Source: Phycisphaerales bacterium
GTDB taxonomy: Bacteria; Planctomycetota; Phycisphaerae; Phycisphaerales; UBA1924
Direction of reading: 5' to 3'
Assembly (NCBI GenBank): GCA_029260555.1
Contig: JAJDCZ010000049.1
Location: 1 to 64,000 of the forward strand
DNA: 64,000 bases
Positions within the stretch are counted from its first letter, which is position 1. Every line of letters starts with the position of its first letter. The notes under the pieces are model-generated. The model worked only from the letters and a program-made list of their open reading frames with translations, did no database searches and was not told where the DNA came from. The translations under genes were made by a program, and so were the position numbers. Of this stretch, positions 1 through 6,942 are shown in pieces.

Positions 1-292
1 GGACAACCACAGCGAAGAAGACGACTGCTCGCAAACCCGCAGCCAAGCGGACAACCACAGCGAAGAAGACGACTGCTCGCAAACCCGCTACCAAGCGGAC
101 GACCACAGCGAAGAAGAGTACTGCTCGCAAGCCCGCCACCAAGCGGACAACCACAGCGAAGAAGAGTACTGCTCGCAAGCCCGCCACCAAGCGGACGACC
201 ACAGCGAAGAAGAGTACTGCTCGCAAGCCCGCCACCAAGCGGACAACCACAGCGAAGAAGAGTACTGCTCGCAAGCCCGCAGCCAAGCGGAC
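1..292 (+). repeat. 48-bp tandem repeat inside the basic protein gene
   Basis: Anchoring on AAGCGG, copies begin at 45, 93, 141, 189, 237 and 285, an exact 48-bp period. Copies differ by only a few substitutions (for example ACG/AGT and GCA/GCC). The period is a multiple of three, so copy-number change by slippage would keep the frame. It is a coding repeat, not a CRISPR array, since there are no unique spacers. Confidence 0.9.
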
Positions 293-398
293 AACAGCAC
301 GCAAGACCACGGCTCGCAAATCTGCAACTCGGAACTATCGCATCTCAAGTGCGAAGAAGAGCACCGCTCGCAAAACCACCCGCCGTCGCGCAGCCTGA
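3..398 (+). CDS. Lys/Ala/Thr-rich repetitive basic protein, C-terminal part
   Basis: The reading frame is open from the window edge and ends at TGA 396-398, giving 131 codons; the N-terminus lies outside the window. The protein is almost entirely Lys, Arg, Ala, Thr and Pro, built from a 16-residue unit (KRTTTAKKSTARKPAT type), and ends in RKTTRRRAA. Such tails are known from bacterial histone H1-like and AlgP-like proteins and from C-terminal extensions of HU proteins, where they bind DNA without sequence specificity. Because the globular part is missing, it cannot be said whether this is an H1-like protein or an HU extension. A strong terminator follows 32 bp after the stop. Confidence 0.72.
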   Translation, partial: TTTAKKTTARKPAAKRTTTAKKTTARKPATKRTTTAKKSTARKPATKRTTTAKKSTARKPATKRTTTAKKSTARKPATKRTTTAKKSTARKPAAKRTTARKTTARKSATRNYRISSAKKSTARKTTRRRAA

Positions 399-430
399 TT
401 GACAGCTCGCAACATCATGAAATAACAAAG

Positions 431-462
431 CTGCGTCGTCTGAAGATGGCGCAGTTTTTTTT
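431..462 (+). terminator. Rho-independent terminator of the basic protein gene
   Basis: CTGCGTCGTC and GATGGCGCAG pair in a 10-bp stem with two G-U pairs around a TGAA loop, followed directly by eight T residues (455-462). Confidence 0.88.
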
Positions 463-506
463 ATGCTCAGGGGTGTGTCAGGTGCATCGGATCGGCGTGT
501 AGTGCC

Positions 507-580
507 ACTGACCTGTCCTCAGGTCAGTATAGATTTGCGTGGGTTGAGCACTGTGAGCACTGACCAGAGGACTGGTCAGT
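507..580. promoter_or_regulatory. Two related inverted repeats upstream of the HNH gene
   Basis: ACTGACCTG-TCCT-CAGGTCAGT (507-528) and ACTGACCAG-AGGA-CTGGTCAGT (559-580) are perfect 9-bp inverted repeats with 4-nt centres and nearly the same arm sequence. Their starts are 52 bp apart, about five helical turns. They could be twin operators or two hairpins of a transcribed leader; the sequence alone does not decide. Confidence 0.5.
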
Positions 581-603
581 GGCACGCGGCTTATGGCCCT
601 TTG

Positions 604-692
604 GCGGGCGGCATGTCTCTGGCTTTGTATGACCATGATCGTGCTTCCGAATCGTGGCCACTCAGAGCAGTGGACACAGCACCCGTCGACAC
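604..692. repeat. Diverged dispersed repeat, left copy
   Basis: This stretch aligns with 2032-2120: both start with GGCGGG and share AATCGTGG, a CACTCA segment and a GGACAC/GGTCAC-to-GCACCC end, with only small length differences. It lies just before the HNH gene. A short open frame crosses it but shows no family features. Confidence 0.55.
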
Positions 693-733
693 AATGTTCA
701 CAAAGTAGATTTCATTGGAGTACTATATAGCTC

Positions 734-1477
734 ATGATAGACGAACAAAGGGTTACAATAAAACAGGGTGAGGGCCGCCAAGCGAAAAAGATCACCGTTG
801 TAATCCCATCTAATGCTCGACTGGTCGAAGCGGCTCTCGAATTGAAAGCTCATAGCGGTGGTGAGCGCACCTGTGGATGCTACGAGCCCACATGCATTGG
901 GTTATACACTCCACCCCAAAAGTACATGATAAGAGAAGAAGACCTGTTCACCGGCAAACAAGGTGCAACAAGAGATGGTGGCATCATCAATGAATTTTGC
1001 TGGTTTTACCACTTCGATGGTCATCTAACGCCTGTTGCATTTACATCATTCAATACCGACCCTTTGTCAATCTGTCTTCTGGGAAAATCAAAAGCTAAAG
1101 AGCAATTAGATCTATTTCCCCTTTCGGAAGCGATACCTGCATTTGAGGGTGCTAAAAGCATTGTTGAACAAACACGCTATGAACGAGACAGTGTTCTCAG
1201 GGCTATTTGTATCGGCCATCATGGTGCTTCTTGTATTGCGTGTGGTATGAGCTTTGGTGAAATCTATGGGCACACTGGGACCAGCTATATTCATGTGCAT
1301 CATTTGGTACCTTTGAGTACTGTCGGTAAGTCTCATATTGTAGATCCGATAAAGGATTTGGTACCAGTGTGCCCTAATTGCCATGCCGTTATTCACCTTA
1401 AGAATCCACCATATACACCTAGTCAGGTCCATGACATGATACAGAGTTCTCGCAGTATGGAAACGAATGATGAATAA
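734..1477 (+). CDS. HNH endonuclease with unknown N-terminal domain
   Basis: The 247-residue protein ends in a zinc-stabilised HNH nuclease domain: CIACG near residue 170, the HVHHL catalytic motif near 190, and a VCPNCHAVIH segment near 215 that supplies the second Cys pair and final His. This McrA-like type cuts DNA in restriction, phage defence or mobile elements. The first 150 residues match nothing I recognise; they contain a CGCYEPTC segment that might bind metal or a modified base. The gene stands alone, reads more AT-rich than its neighbours, and is flanked by diverged repeats, which suggests acquisition. GGAG lies 11 bases before the ATG. The nuclease fold is secure; the biological role is not. 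Confidence 0.82.
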   Translation: MIDEQRVTIKQGEGRQAKKITVVIPSNARLVEAALELKAHSGGERTCGCYEPTCIGLYTPPQKYMIREEDLFTGKQGATRDGGIINEFCWFYHFDGHLTPVAFTSFNTDPLSICLLGKSKAKEQLDLFPLSEAIPAFEGAKSIVEQTRYERDSVLRAICIGHHGASCIACGMSFGEIYGHTGTSYIHVHHLVPLSTVGKSHIVDPIKDLVPVCPNCHAVIHLKNPPYTPSQVHDMIQSSRSMETNDE

Positions 1478-1619
1478 GGTAGGTTGGAGATGATGGGATG
1501 GGGAGTGAGTGAATGGGCGGCGAGAGGATTCTTCCGGCTGTGCCACAGCCTATATGGAGCATATTAGAAATAGGGAGAATTTCGAGGGCACAGCATTTGA
1601 ATGGCGGCCACTCAAGCTA

Positions 1620-1988
1620 CTATCGTTTGCGTTGTTCAATGACCAAATCAGCCTTCACTGGCCAAGAGCCTGGAGGACCCCACTTCACGAGTGTCTCATT
1701 ATAAAAGTAGAACCAGAGTCGCTCTGTACGGGTGAAGCCGTTCCAACTATCATACATGTAGTTATGGGTAATCTCATATGCATCGACGCGAAGTCCATCT
1801 ACAGAGTTCTGGCCTGCCACGGCAGCCTTTGGGAGAATCTGTCGAAACTCGCTGAGCGATGTACCAGGTTTAAGCTGTGATAACTGTGATCCATATTTCT
1901 TGTTTATTGGCTGAGTAGAGCAACCGGCAATGAATGCAACAACCAAAGCCAATGCCAATACCGTTGCAAGTAAGATGTATCGTTTCAT
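1620..1988 (-). CDS. Small lipoprotein, SmpA/OmlA-like
   Basis: The start is set at 1988, where a classic lipoprotein signal begins (MKRY, hydrophobic core, lipobox FIAGC), rather than the longer frame that starts at 2054. The mature part of about 95 residues has a GTSLSEFRQILP segment, reminiscent of the helix that opens BamE/SmpA/OmlA domains, followed by beta-strand-rich sequence ending in positive charge. It is probably anchored to a membrane facing the periplasm. It converges on the HNH gene with 142 bp between the stops. Specific function unknown; the SmpA-like assignment rests on pattern only. Confidence 0.68.
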   Translation of the reverse strand: MKRYILLATVLALALVVAFIAGCSTQPINKKYGSQLSQLKPGTSLSEFRQILPKAAVAGQNSVDGLRVDAYEITHNYMYDSWNGFTRTERLWFYFYNETLVKWGPPGSWPVKADLVIEQRKR

Positions 1989-2031
1989 GTTCGGAGTATA
2001 GCCGACTCTATTTTTGGATGTCAATTCTGGC

Positions 2032-2120
2032 GGCGGGTGGTATAGCCACGGCATTGCGTGGACATGACCATGCTTCAGGAATCGTGGTCACTCAAAGCCG
2101 TGGTCACGGCACCCAGCCAC
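2032..2120. repeat. Diverged dispersed repeat, right copy
   Basis: Partner of 604-692. This copy keeps AATCGTGGTCACTCAAAG, then CGTGGTCACG and GCACCC. It sits between the start of the minus-strand lipoprotein and the end of ribB. Together the two copies bracket a 1.4-kb segment holding the HNH nuclease and lipoprotein genes in direct orientation. Confidence 0.55.
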
Positions 2121-2150
2121 AGGCTTCATGACGGTAGTGCGAGCACTATT

Positions 2151-3362
2151 TCAGACACTATCGATCGGTTCGGTTCCGACGACATCGATGCCAAAGGAGT
2201 CGATGCCGGGCATGGTTCTGGGGTGGTTTGAGAGGATGCGAATTTTGCTCAGGCCCAGTTGGCGGATGATTTGGCCTCCGATGCCAAAGGCACGCTGATT
2301 CAAAGGCATGGCGTTCTGGGACAAGCCCTCGGGGTGGGTGAGGTCGGGTGTGTCTGCACCTGAGTTGTGCGTGTGTCTTGAGATGGTCTGGAGTTGTTGT
2401 TCCAGGCCTGTGCCGGTGTCTGAACCTTCGGGTCTGAGGTAGACAATGGCGCCGCGACCTTCATTCTGGATGGCTTCCATAGCAGCATGAAGGAGATTGC
2501 TTGAGCTTGTTGCGCCATCGGGGCTGTGGGCAAAAACATCACCCAGCAGGTTGCGTCTGTGCATGCGGATGAGGGTTGGTGCATCGTTTTCGATAACTGC
2601 GCCGCTGGGGTCCAGATCACCCACGCCGCCGACGGTCAGGGCGACATGAGGCAAGGCATCGACGAGGCTTTTAAAAGCGATGAGGTTGAAGGGGCCCTGG
2701 GGTGTGTCGATCTGTGTGCCTCGGACGGGTTCGAGCCTGTGAACGAGAGATTCACGAGCCAGACGGTGTTCGATGATCTGTGCGACGGAACACATTTTGA
2801 GCTTGTGCTGAGCACAGAATCGTTCAAGATCAGGAACGCGGGCCATTTCGCCATCGTCGCGCATGATTTCGATGATGACAGCTGCGGGTGTCAGGCCTGC
2901 GAGTCGGCACAGGTCGAGCGAGCCTTCGGTCTGGCCGGTGCGAACGAGGACACCACCATCGCGTGAGCGCAGGGGGTTGATGTGTCCGGGGCGGACGAAG
3001 TCTTCGGGGCTTGAAGCGGGGTTGATTGCGAGCAGGATGGAGTTGGCGCGTTCCAGAGCGGAGACGCCGGTGGTGAAGCCATGCTTTGGGTGGCCGTCGA
3101 TGGAGACGGTCATGGGTGTGCCTCTTACGGAAGTGTTGATGGCGGACTGGGGGTGTAGATCCAGCCGATTGCAGTCTGCTTCACTGAGTGAAAGGCACAT
3201 GTACCCTCTGGCGGTTGAGAGCATGAAGGTGATCGCCTGAGGGGAGATAAACTGGGCGGGCAGGACCAGATCGCCTTCGTTTTCACGATTTTCATCGTCG
3301 GTGAGGACGATCATTTTTCCCTGGCGGAGGTCTTGGATGATGTCCTGGATGGGGTCGAGCAT
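2151..3362 (-). CDS. ribB: 3,4-dihydroxy-2-butanone 4-phosphate synthase with decayed GTP cyclohydrolase II domain
   Basis: The 403-residue protein has the RibBA layout. The N-terminal half (1-200) is the DHBP synthase that makes the four-carbon unit of riboflavin from ribulose 5-phosphate: TDDENRENEGDL (21-32), HGFTTGVSALERA (94-106) and RTGQTEGSLDL (141-151). In the usual RTGHTEA motif the His is a metal ligand; here it is Gln144. The C-terminal half (about 205-403) has the GTP cyclohydrolase II fold, ending in FGIGGQII and LSNHPR, but the three zinc cysteines of the GDVFGSxRCDCG region are absent (GDVFAHSPDGATSSSN) and the EGRGIGL arginine segment is changed. It therefore probably lacks cyclohydrolase activity, so a separate RibA is expected elsewhere. 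An in-frame start at 3398 is less likely. Confidence 0.88.
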   Translation of the reverse strand: MLDPIQDIIQDLRQGKMIVLTDDENRENEGDLVLPAQFISPQAITFMLSTARGYMCLSLSEADCNRLDLHPQSAINTSVRGTPMTVSIDGHPKHGFTTGVSALERANSILLAINPASSPEDFVRPGHINPLRSRDGGVLVRTGQTEGSLDLCRLAGLTPAAVIIEIMRDDGEMARVPDLERFCAQHKLKMCSVAQIIEHRLARESLVHRLEPVRGTQIDTPQGPFNLIAFKSLVDALPHVALTVGGVGDLDPSGAVIENDAPTLIRMHRRNLLGDVFAHSPDGATSSSNLLHAAMEAIQNEGRGAIVYLRPEGSDTGTGLEQQLQTISRHTHNSGADTPDLTHPEGLSQNAMPLNQRAFGIGGQIIRQLGLSKIRILSNHPRTMPGIDSFGIDVVGTEPIDSV

Positions 3363-3435
3363 GGGGTGATGGTAGGGATGCTCAAGGTGGCAGCCCATTC
3401 AAGCGGGAGCCTGTCGCCATGCCCTAAGATGGAGC

Positions 3436-3837
3436 ATGGCAGACACACCTTCTCGTTATGAGCAGTTTTGCAGCTTCCGTGAACGATTGAACACCCGGAT
3501 TCTGGGTGATGATCAAGTACGCGGGCAGTATCCCGATGGCTCGGTTCGTGCAGGTGCGACGCTGGTGTCCAAGCGATTTTTCGGACTTGATTCCAAAGCA
3601 TATGAAGCCGGGGCGATTGACGAAAAGACCAAGGAGCTTCTGGGGCTGGCCGCGTCGATGGTGTTGCGGTGTGATGATTGCATTGCGTATCACATCAACG
3701 AAGCGGTGGGCAAGGGGGCCAGTGATCAGGAGTTGTGGGAGGTCTTTGATATTGCGTTGATCGTGGGGGGTTCGATTGTGATCCCGCACATTCGCCGGGC
3801 TGTAGAGTTTCTTGATGAGAGGCGGTCAGTTTCATAG
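3436..3837 (+). CDS. AhpD/carboxymuconolactone decarboxylase-family protein
   Basis: The 133-residue protein carries the complete AhpD-type motif Glu67-x11-Cys79-x2-Cys82-x3-His86 (CDDCIAYH). In AhpD this proton-relay and disulfide site reduces a partner peroxiredoxin or peroxides. The family is helical and usually forms trimers or hexamers in the cytoplasm. The gene is divergent from ribB with about 70 bp between starts and is followed 16 bp later by the CCA-adding enzyme gene, probably in one transcript. Family assignment is firm; the redox partner is unknown. Confidence 0.85.
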   Translation: MADTPSRYEQFCSFRERLNTRILGDDQVRGQYPDGSVRAGATLVSKRFFGLDSKAYEAGAIDEKTKELLGLAASMVLRCDDCIAYHINEAVGKGASDQELWEVFDIALIVGGSIVIPHIRRAVEFLDERRSVS

Positions 3838-3853
3838 AAGCTAGACTGTGGGC

Positions 3854-5158
3854 ATGGCTGACAGGCAGGCGACAATCAGTGATGCAAGAAAGACAGCGTG
3901 TCAGATCGTGGCTGCGCTCAAGCAGGCGGGGCATGTGGCGTATTTTGCGGGCGGGTGTGTGCGCGATGAGCTTCTGGGCTTTGAGCCTGCGGATTACGAT
4001 ATTGCTACGGATGCGGTGCCCGAGCGGGTGTGCAGCCTGTTTGAAAACACGGTTCAGGTCGGTGCAGCGTTTGGCGTGGTGCTGGTTCGCCTGAACCGGG
4101 TTTCGATCGAGGTGGCGACTTTTCGCAGCGATGGAAGCTACTCGGACAGTCGCAGGCCTGATTCAGTGCGGTTTTCAGATGAAGTTTCAGATGCCAGGCG
4201 GCGGGATTTTACGATCAATGGGCTCTATCTGGATCCATCCGCAGGTGATGTGAACCAACTTGTAGATGGCGGGGTGGAAGGTGGGGGAGGGGGGCAGGTG
4301 ATTGACCATGTGGGGGGGGTGGCGGATCTTCAGGCAAGGCTGGTGCGTGCTGTGGGCAAGGCAGAAGATCGGCTGGGGGAGGATCATCTGCGTGCGTTGC
4401 GGGGAGTTCGTCTTTCTGCTCGACTTGGGTTTGAGATTGAATCTGAGACAGCCAGGGCGATCCGCGATCATGCCAGTGAGTTGGTGGGCGTGAGCCGGGA
4501 ACGCATCGGAACAGAAATCAGGCGCATGCTGGAGCACGAATCATGCGTCAAAGCGATCAGCCGGATCGAAGGGTTGGGGTTGGATGAGCCGGTGCTGAAT
4601 GAAGTTCATCAGGAATCACAACTCAAGCACTTGAGCGAGGTCGCAGACAAGGATCAGGTGGGGTTGAAGCTGGCGGGCTGGGCACTGGATCGCCATGTGC
4701 TGGACGGCGAAGCATCGCTCGTGGAGTTGTCAGGGCGATGGCGGTCTGCGTTGTGTTTGAGCAATGCTGACAGGGACACTCTGGTGAGCACACTGAGGAT
4801 CCATGCTGCTCTGCGGGATGAGGCCAGTTGGCTTGAGTGGCCAGTGGCTCAGCAGAAGAGGCTGGCGAGTGATTCTCTGTTTCGTGATGTCGTGAAGTTG
4901 ATCAGGGTTACGAATTCGGCTCTGGCGGGGCGTATATGCGAATGTTATCGGTCGTTATGTTCGATGCGGTCGGGGTTGTGTCCTGAGCCTTGGGTTACGG
5001 GCGGGGATTTGATGGGATTCGGGCTTGAATCCGGGCCGAGGTTTTCGCAGGTTTTGGAGGAGGTTTACGATGCTCAGCTTGAAGAGCGGGTGGCAGATCG
5101 GGCTCAGGCATTGGAACTTGTGAAGCAGCTTTGCGTCAAAGATGATGACTCTCAATAA
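3854..5158 (+). CDS. cca: CCA tRNA nucleotidyltransferase / poly(A) polymerase
   Basis: A 434-residue class II nucleotidyltransferase that adds or repairs the tRNA 3'-CCA end. Signature elements: GGCVRDELLG (33-42), the metal-binding Asp pair in DYDIATD (Asp47 and Asp49), an RRRDFTINGLYLDP-type segment near 115, and the neck region with DHLRALRGVRLSARL. The C-terminal 200 residues are helical and variable, as usual. A glycine-rich insertion (DGGVEGGGGGQVIDHVGG) near residue 145 is encoded by long G runs (4283-4320) and looks like slippage expansion. ATG 3854 is chosen over GTG 3848, two codons upstream. CCA versus poly(A) addition cannot be told apart by sequence alone. Confidence 0.9.
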   Translation: MADRQATISDARKTACQIVAALKQAGHVAYFAGGCVRDELLGFEPADYDIATDAVPERVCSLFENTVQVGAAFGVVLVRLNRVSIEVATFRSDGSYSDSRRPDSVRFSDEVSDARRRDFTINGLYLDPSAGDVNQLVDGGVEGGGGGQVIDHVGGVADLQARLVRAVGKAEDRLGEDHLRALRGVRLSARLGFEIESETARAIRDHASELVGVSRERIGTEIRRMLEHESCVKAISRIEGLGLDEPVLNEVHQESQLKHLSEVADKDQVGLKLAGWALDRHVLDGEASLVELSGRWRSALCLSNADRDTLVSTLRIHAALRDEASWLEWPVAQQKRLASDSLFRDVVKLIRVTNSALAGRICECYRSLCSMRSGLCPEPWVTGGDLMGFGLESGPRFSQVLEEVYDAQLEERVADRAQALELVKQLCVKDDDSQ

Positions 5159-5265
5159 GTCTGGGCAGATTCCAACTCGGAAGTTTGTGGTTTGACCGGG
5201 CTGTGCGGGTCTTTGTGTGTGATAGACTTGGCGGTATGATGGATGGTGGTGGGCGTTCACAATGG

Positions 5266-5362
5266 AACAGGATCGGCTGAGAAGCAGATCCTGTTGTGTA
5301 GGGGAGAGGTATTGTGCGAAGCGGTCTCTGTGGGTCAAAGTGGTCAGCTGAGTGATCTCAGC
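5266..5362 (+). promoter_or_regulatory. Upstream inverted repeats before the exported protease-like pair
   Basis: In the 224-bp gap before 5383, AACAGGATC (5266-5274) pairs with GATCCTGTT (5287-5295), and GCTGAG-TGAT-CTCAGC forms a second hairpin (5347-5362). A TATGAT sequence at 5235-5240 could be the -10 box of a promoter. No T run follows, so they look more like leader structure or operator than terminator. Confidence 0.35.
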
Positions 5363-5382
5363 AGTCAGCAAGGGTCAGGAAG

Positions 5383-6861
5383 ATGATGATGAACAAGCTT
5401 AATTCAACGGGTTTCATGGCAAGAAGCCTTCCTTTGGCGTTGTGTGTGGGTGCGGTTGCTTTTCATGCGGTTGCGGGGGTTTCTTCCGCAGCGAGGCTGA
5501 CCAGCAGCAGCATCTGGACCCAGACAGCAGAAGACACAAAGGATGTGGTTGTGCTGACCAACGGCAGGTCTGTTGAGGGCAAGATTCTGGAAGAGACTGA
5601 AACAACGGTGCGCATGATGGTGCGGTTTGCCGGGATTGAAGCGGAGCGAAGCTTTGACAAAGGCGAGATTCTCAAGATCACGCGAGATGTGATCATCAAG
5701 AGCAAGCCTTCTAACAAAAGTACCGCCCGGTCGGATCAAAAATCAGATCAGAAGGTCAAGGCTTCCAAGGTGGTGGGTCATGGCGAGAACAAGGTGTACA
5801 GGATTGTTCTTGACGGGGTATTCGGGGAAGACATCACCCAGACGCCGATTCGTGCTGCGGTGCGTGATGCCAAGAAGTATGATGTGGACTATCTGATTGT
5901 CGAGATGGACAACGACTGGTCGCAGGCGTTGCGAGGGGGGCTTGCAGAAAACGATCTTCCAGATGATATTGGTGCGTTTGATGAGCTGTTCCGGGCTGAG
6001 GATATGGACCCGGTGTTTACCGAAGACATCCCTCGCGAGTGGGAGAAGCAGCCCACACTGGTGTTCTGGGTGAAGAGCGCGATGGGCGGGGCTGCGTTTT
6101 TACCTTTGAACAGCCCGAAGATTTATTTTTCAAGTGATGCAAGGCTCGGGGGCATCGGTAACCTTGGCAACCTGTTTGGTTCGATGGGCGATGAGGTTGT
6201 TCGTCAGAAGCAATACTCGCTGCGCCGTGGCCATGCAGAGGGAATGGCGATTCGTGGCGGGTACGAACCGCGACTGATCAAGGCAATGTCCGAGCGGGAA
6301 TATGTCCTTTCCTACAAGATCGTCGGCGGCAAGGCAGAGTTCTTTGAGCGCATGCCCGAAGCGGGTGAAAGACTTCTCACCGATGATGGCGAAGGCGCCA
6401 ACGCTGACACCATCCAGGAACTGGCACGCAGCCAGGGCAACGATGTGCTGACGCTTGATGCAGATACGGCGTACGACATCGGTGTCTCCAAAGGCACAGT
6501 GGACACCTTTGATGACCTGCTTTATGAGCTTGATATTGCCCGCAACTACACGATGATCGATGGCAAGTCTGAGGACATCATGGATGGCTGGTCTGAAGGG
6601 CTTGCCAAGACCAAACGCACGCTTCGCAAGCTGATGCGAGAGTATGGTCAGATCCAGGTGCGAGCACCGGGCGGATATCGTGAACGCACGAGAGCGCGTG
6701 GTCAGCGCAAGAGCAAGCTGGAAGAAGTCCAGAGGTTGGTGCGTCGATACGAAGAGGCTTTGACCCGCCGCTGGCTTGGCCAGAACGGCATTCCGGGCGA
6801 CAAGGACATTGACATTCTTAAAGAACGCATCAAGCTTGAGCAGATGCAGGACAGAAAATAA
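5383..6861 (+). CDS. Exported ClpP/SppA-fold protein, first of a tandem pair
   Basis: The 492-residue protein starts with a basic, hydrophobic signal sequence (about 1-36). Residues 50-105 form a small beta-rich module (VVVLTNGRSVEGKI ... GEILKITRD) shared with the next gene. From about 140 to 400 it resembles the ClpP/crotonase fold of SppA-type serine peptidases: a VDYLIVEMDN strand, then VKSAMGGAAFLP, where Ser matches the SppA/ClpP nucleophile position. The C-terminal 90 residues are highly charged and probably coiled coil. A conventional catalytic Lys or His is not obvious, so peptidase activity is inferred. The next gene begins 82 bp on and is a paralogue. Confidence 0.68.
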   Translation: MMMNKLNSTGFMARSLPLALCVGAVAFHAVAGVSSAARLTSSSIWTQTAEDTKDVVVLTNGRSVEGKILEETETTVRMMVRFAGIEAERSFDKGEILKITRDVIIKSKPSNKSTARSDQKSDQKVKASKVVGHGENKVYRIVLDGVFGEDITQTPIRAAVRDAKKYDVDYLIVEMDNDWSQALRGGLAENDLPDDIGAFDELFRAEDMDPVFTEDIPREWEKQPTLVFWVKSAMGGAAFLPLNSPKIYFSSDARLGGIGNLGNLFGSMGDEVVRQKQYSLRRGHAEGMAIRGGYEPRLIKAMSEREYVLSYKIVGGKAEFFERMPEAGERLLTDDGEGANADTIQELARSQGNDVLTLDADTAYDIGVSKGTVDTFDDLLYELDIARNYTMIDGKSEDIMDGWSEGLAKTKRTLRKLMREYGQIQVRAPGGYRERTRARGQRKSKLEEVQRLVRRYEEALTRRWLGQNGIPGDKDIDILKERIKLEQMQDRK

Positions 6862-6942
6862 ACAACATGCTGATGGATGCATAGCGAGCATGGAGTGATA
6901 TCCAATCGGTTTCACGCCATTAGTCAGATTCAGGAGTGGATT

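Noticed and set aside
1-292. Possible CRISPR array
   Set aside because: The 48-bp units are contiguous without unique spacers and keep one reading frame, so they are coding repeats.
463-708. 81-codon plus-strand frame before the HNH gene
   Set aside because: It runs through the two inverted repeats and the dispersed repeat copy, has no family features and no clear SD.
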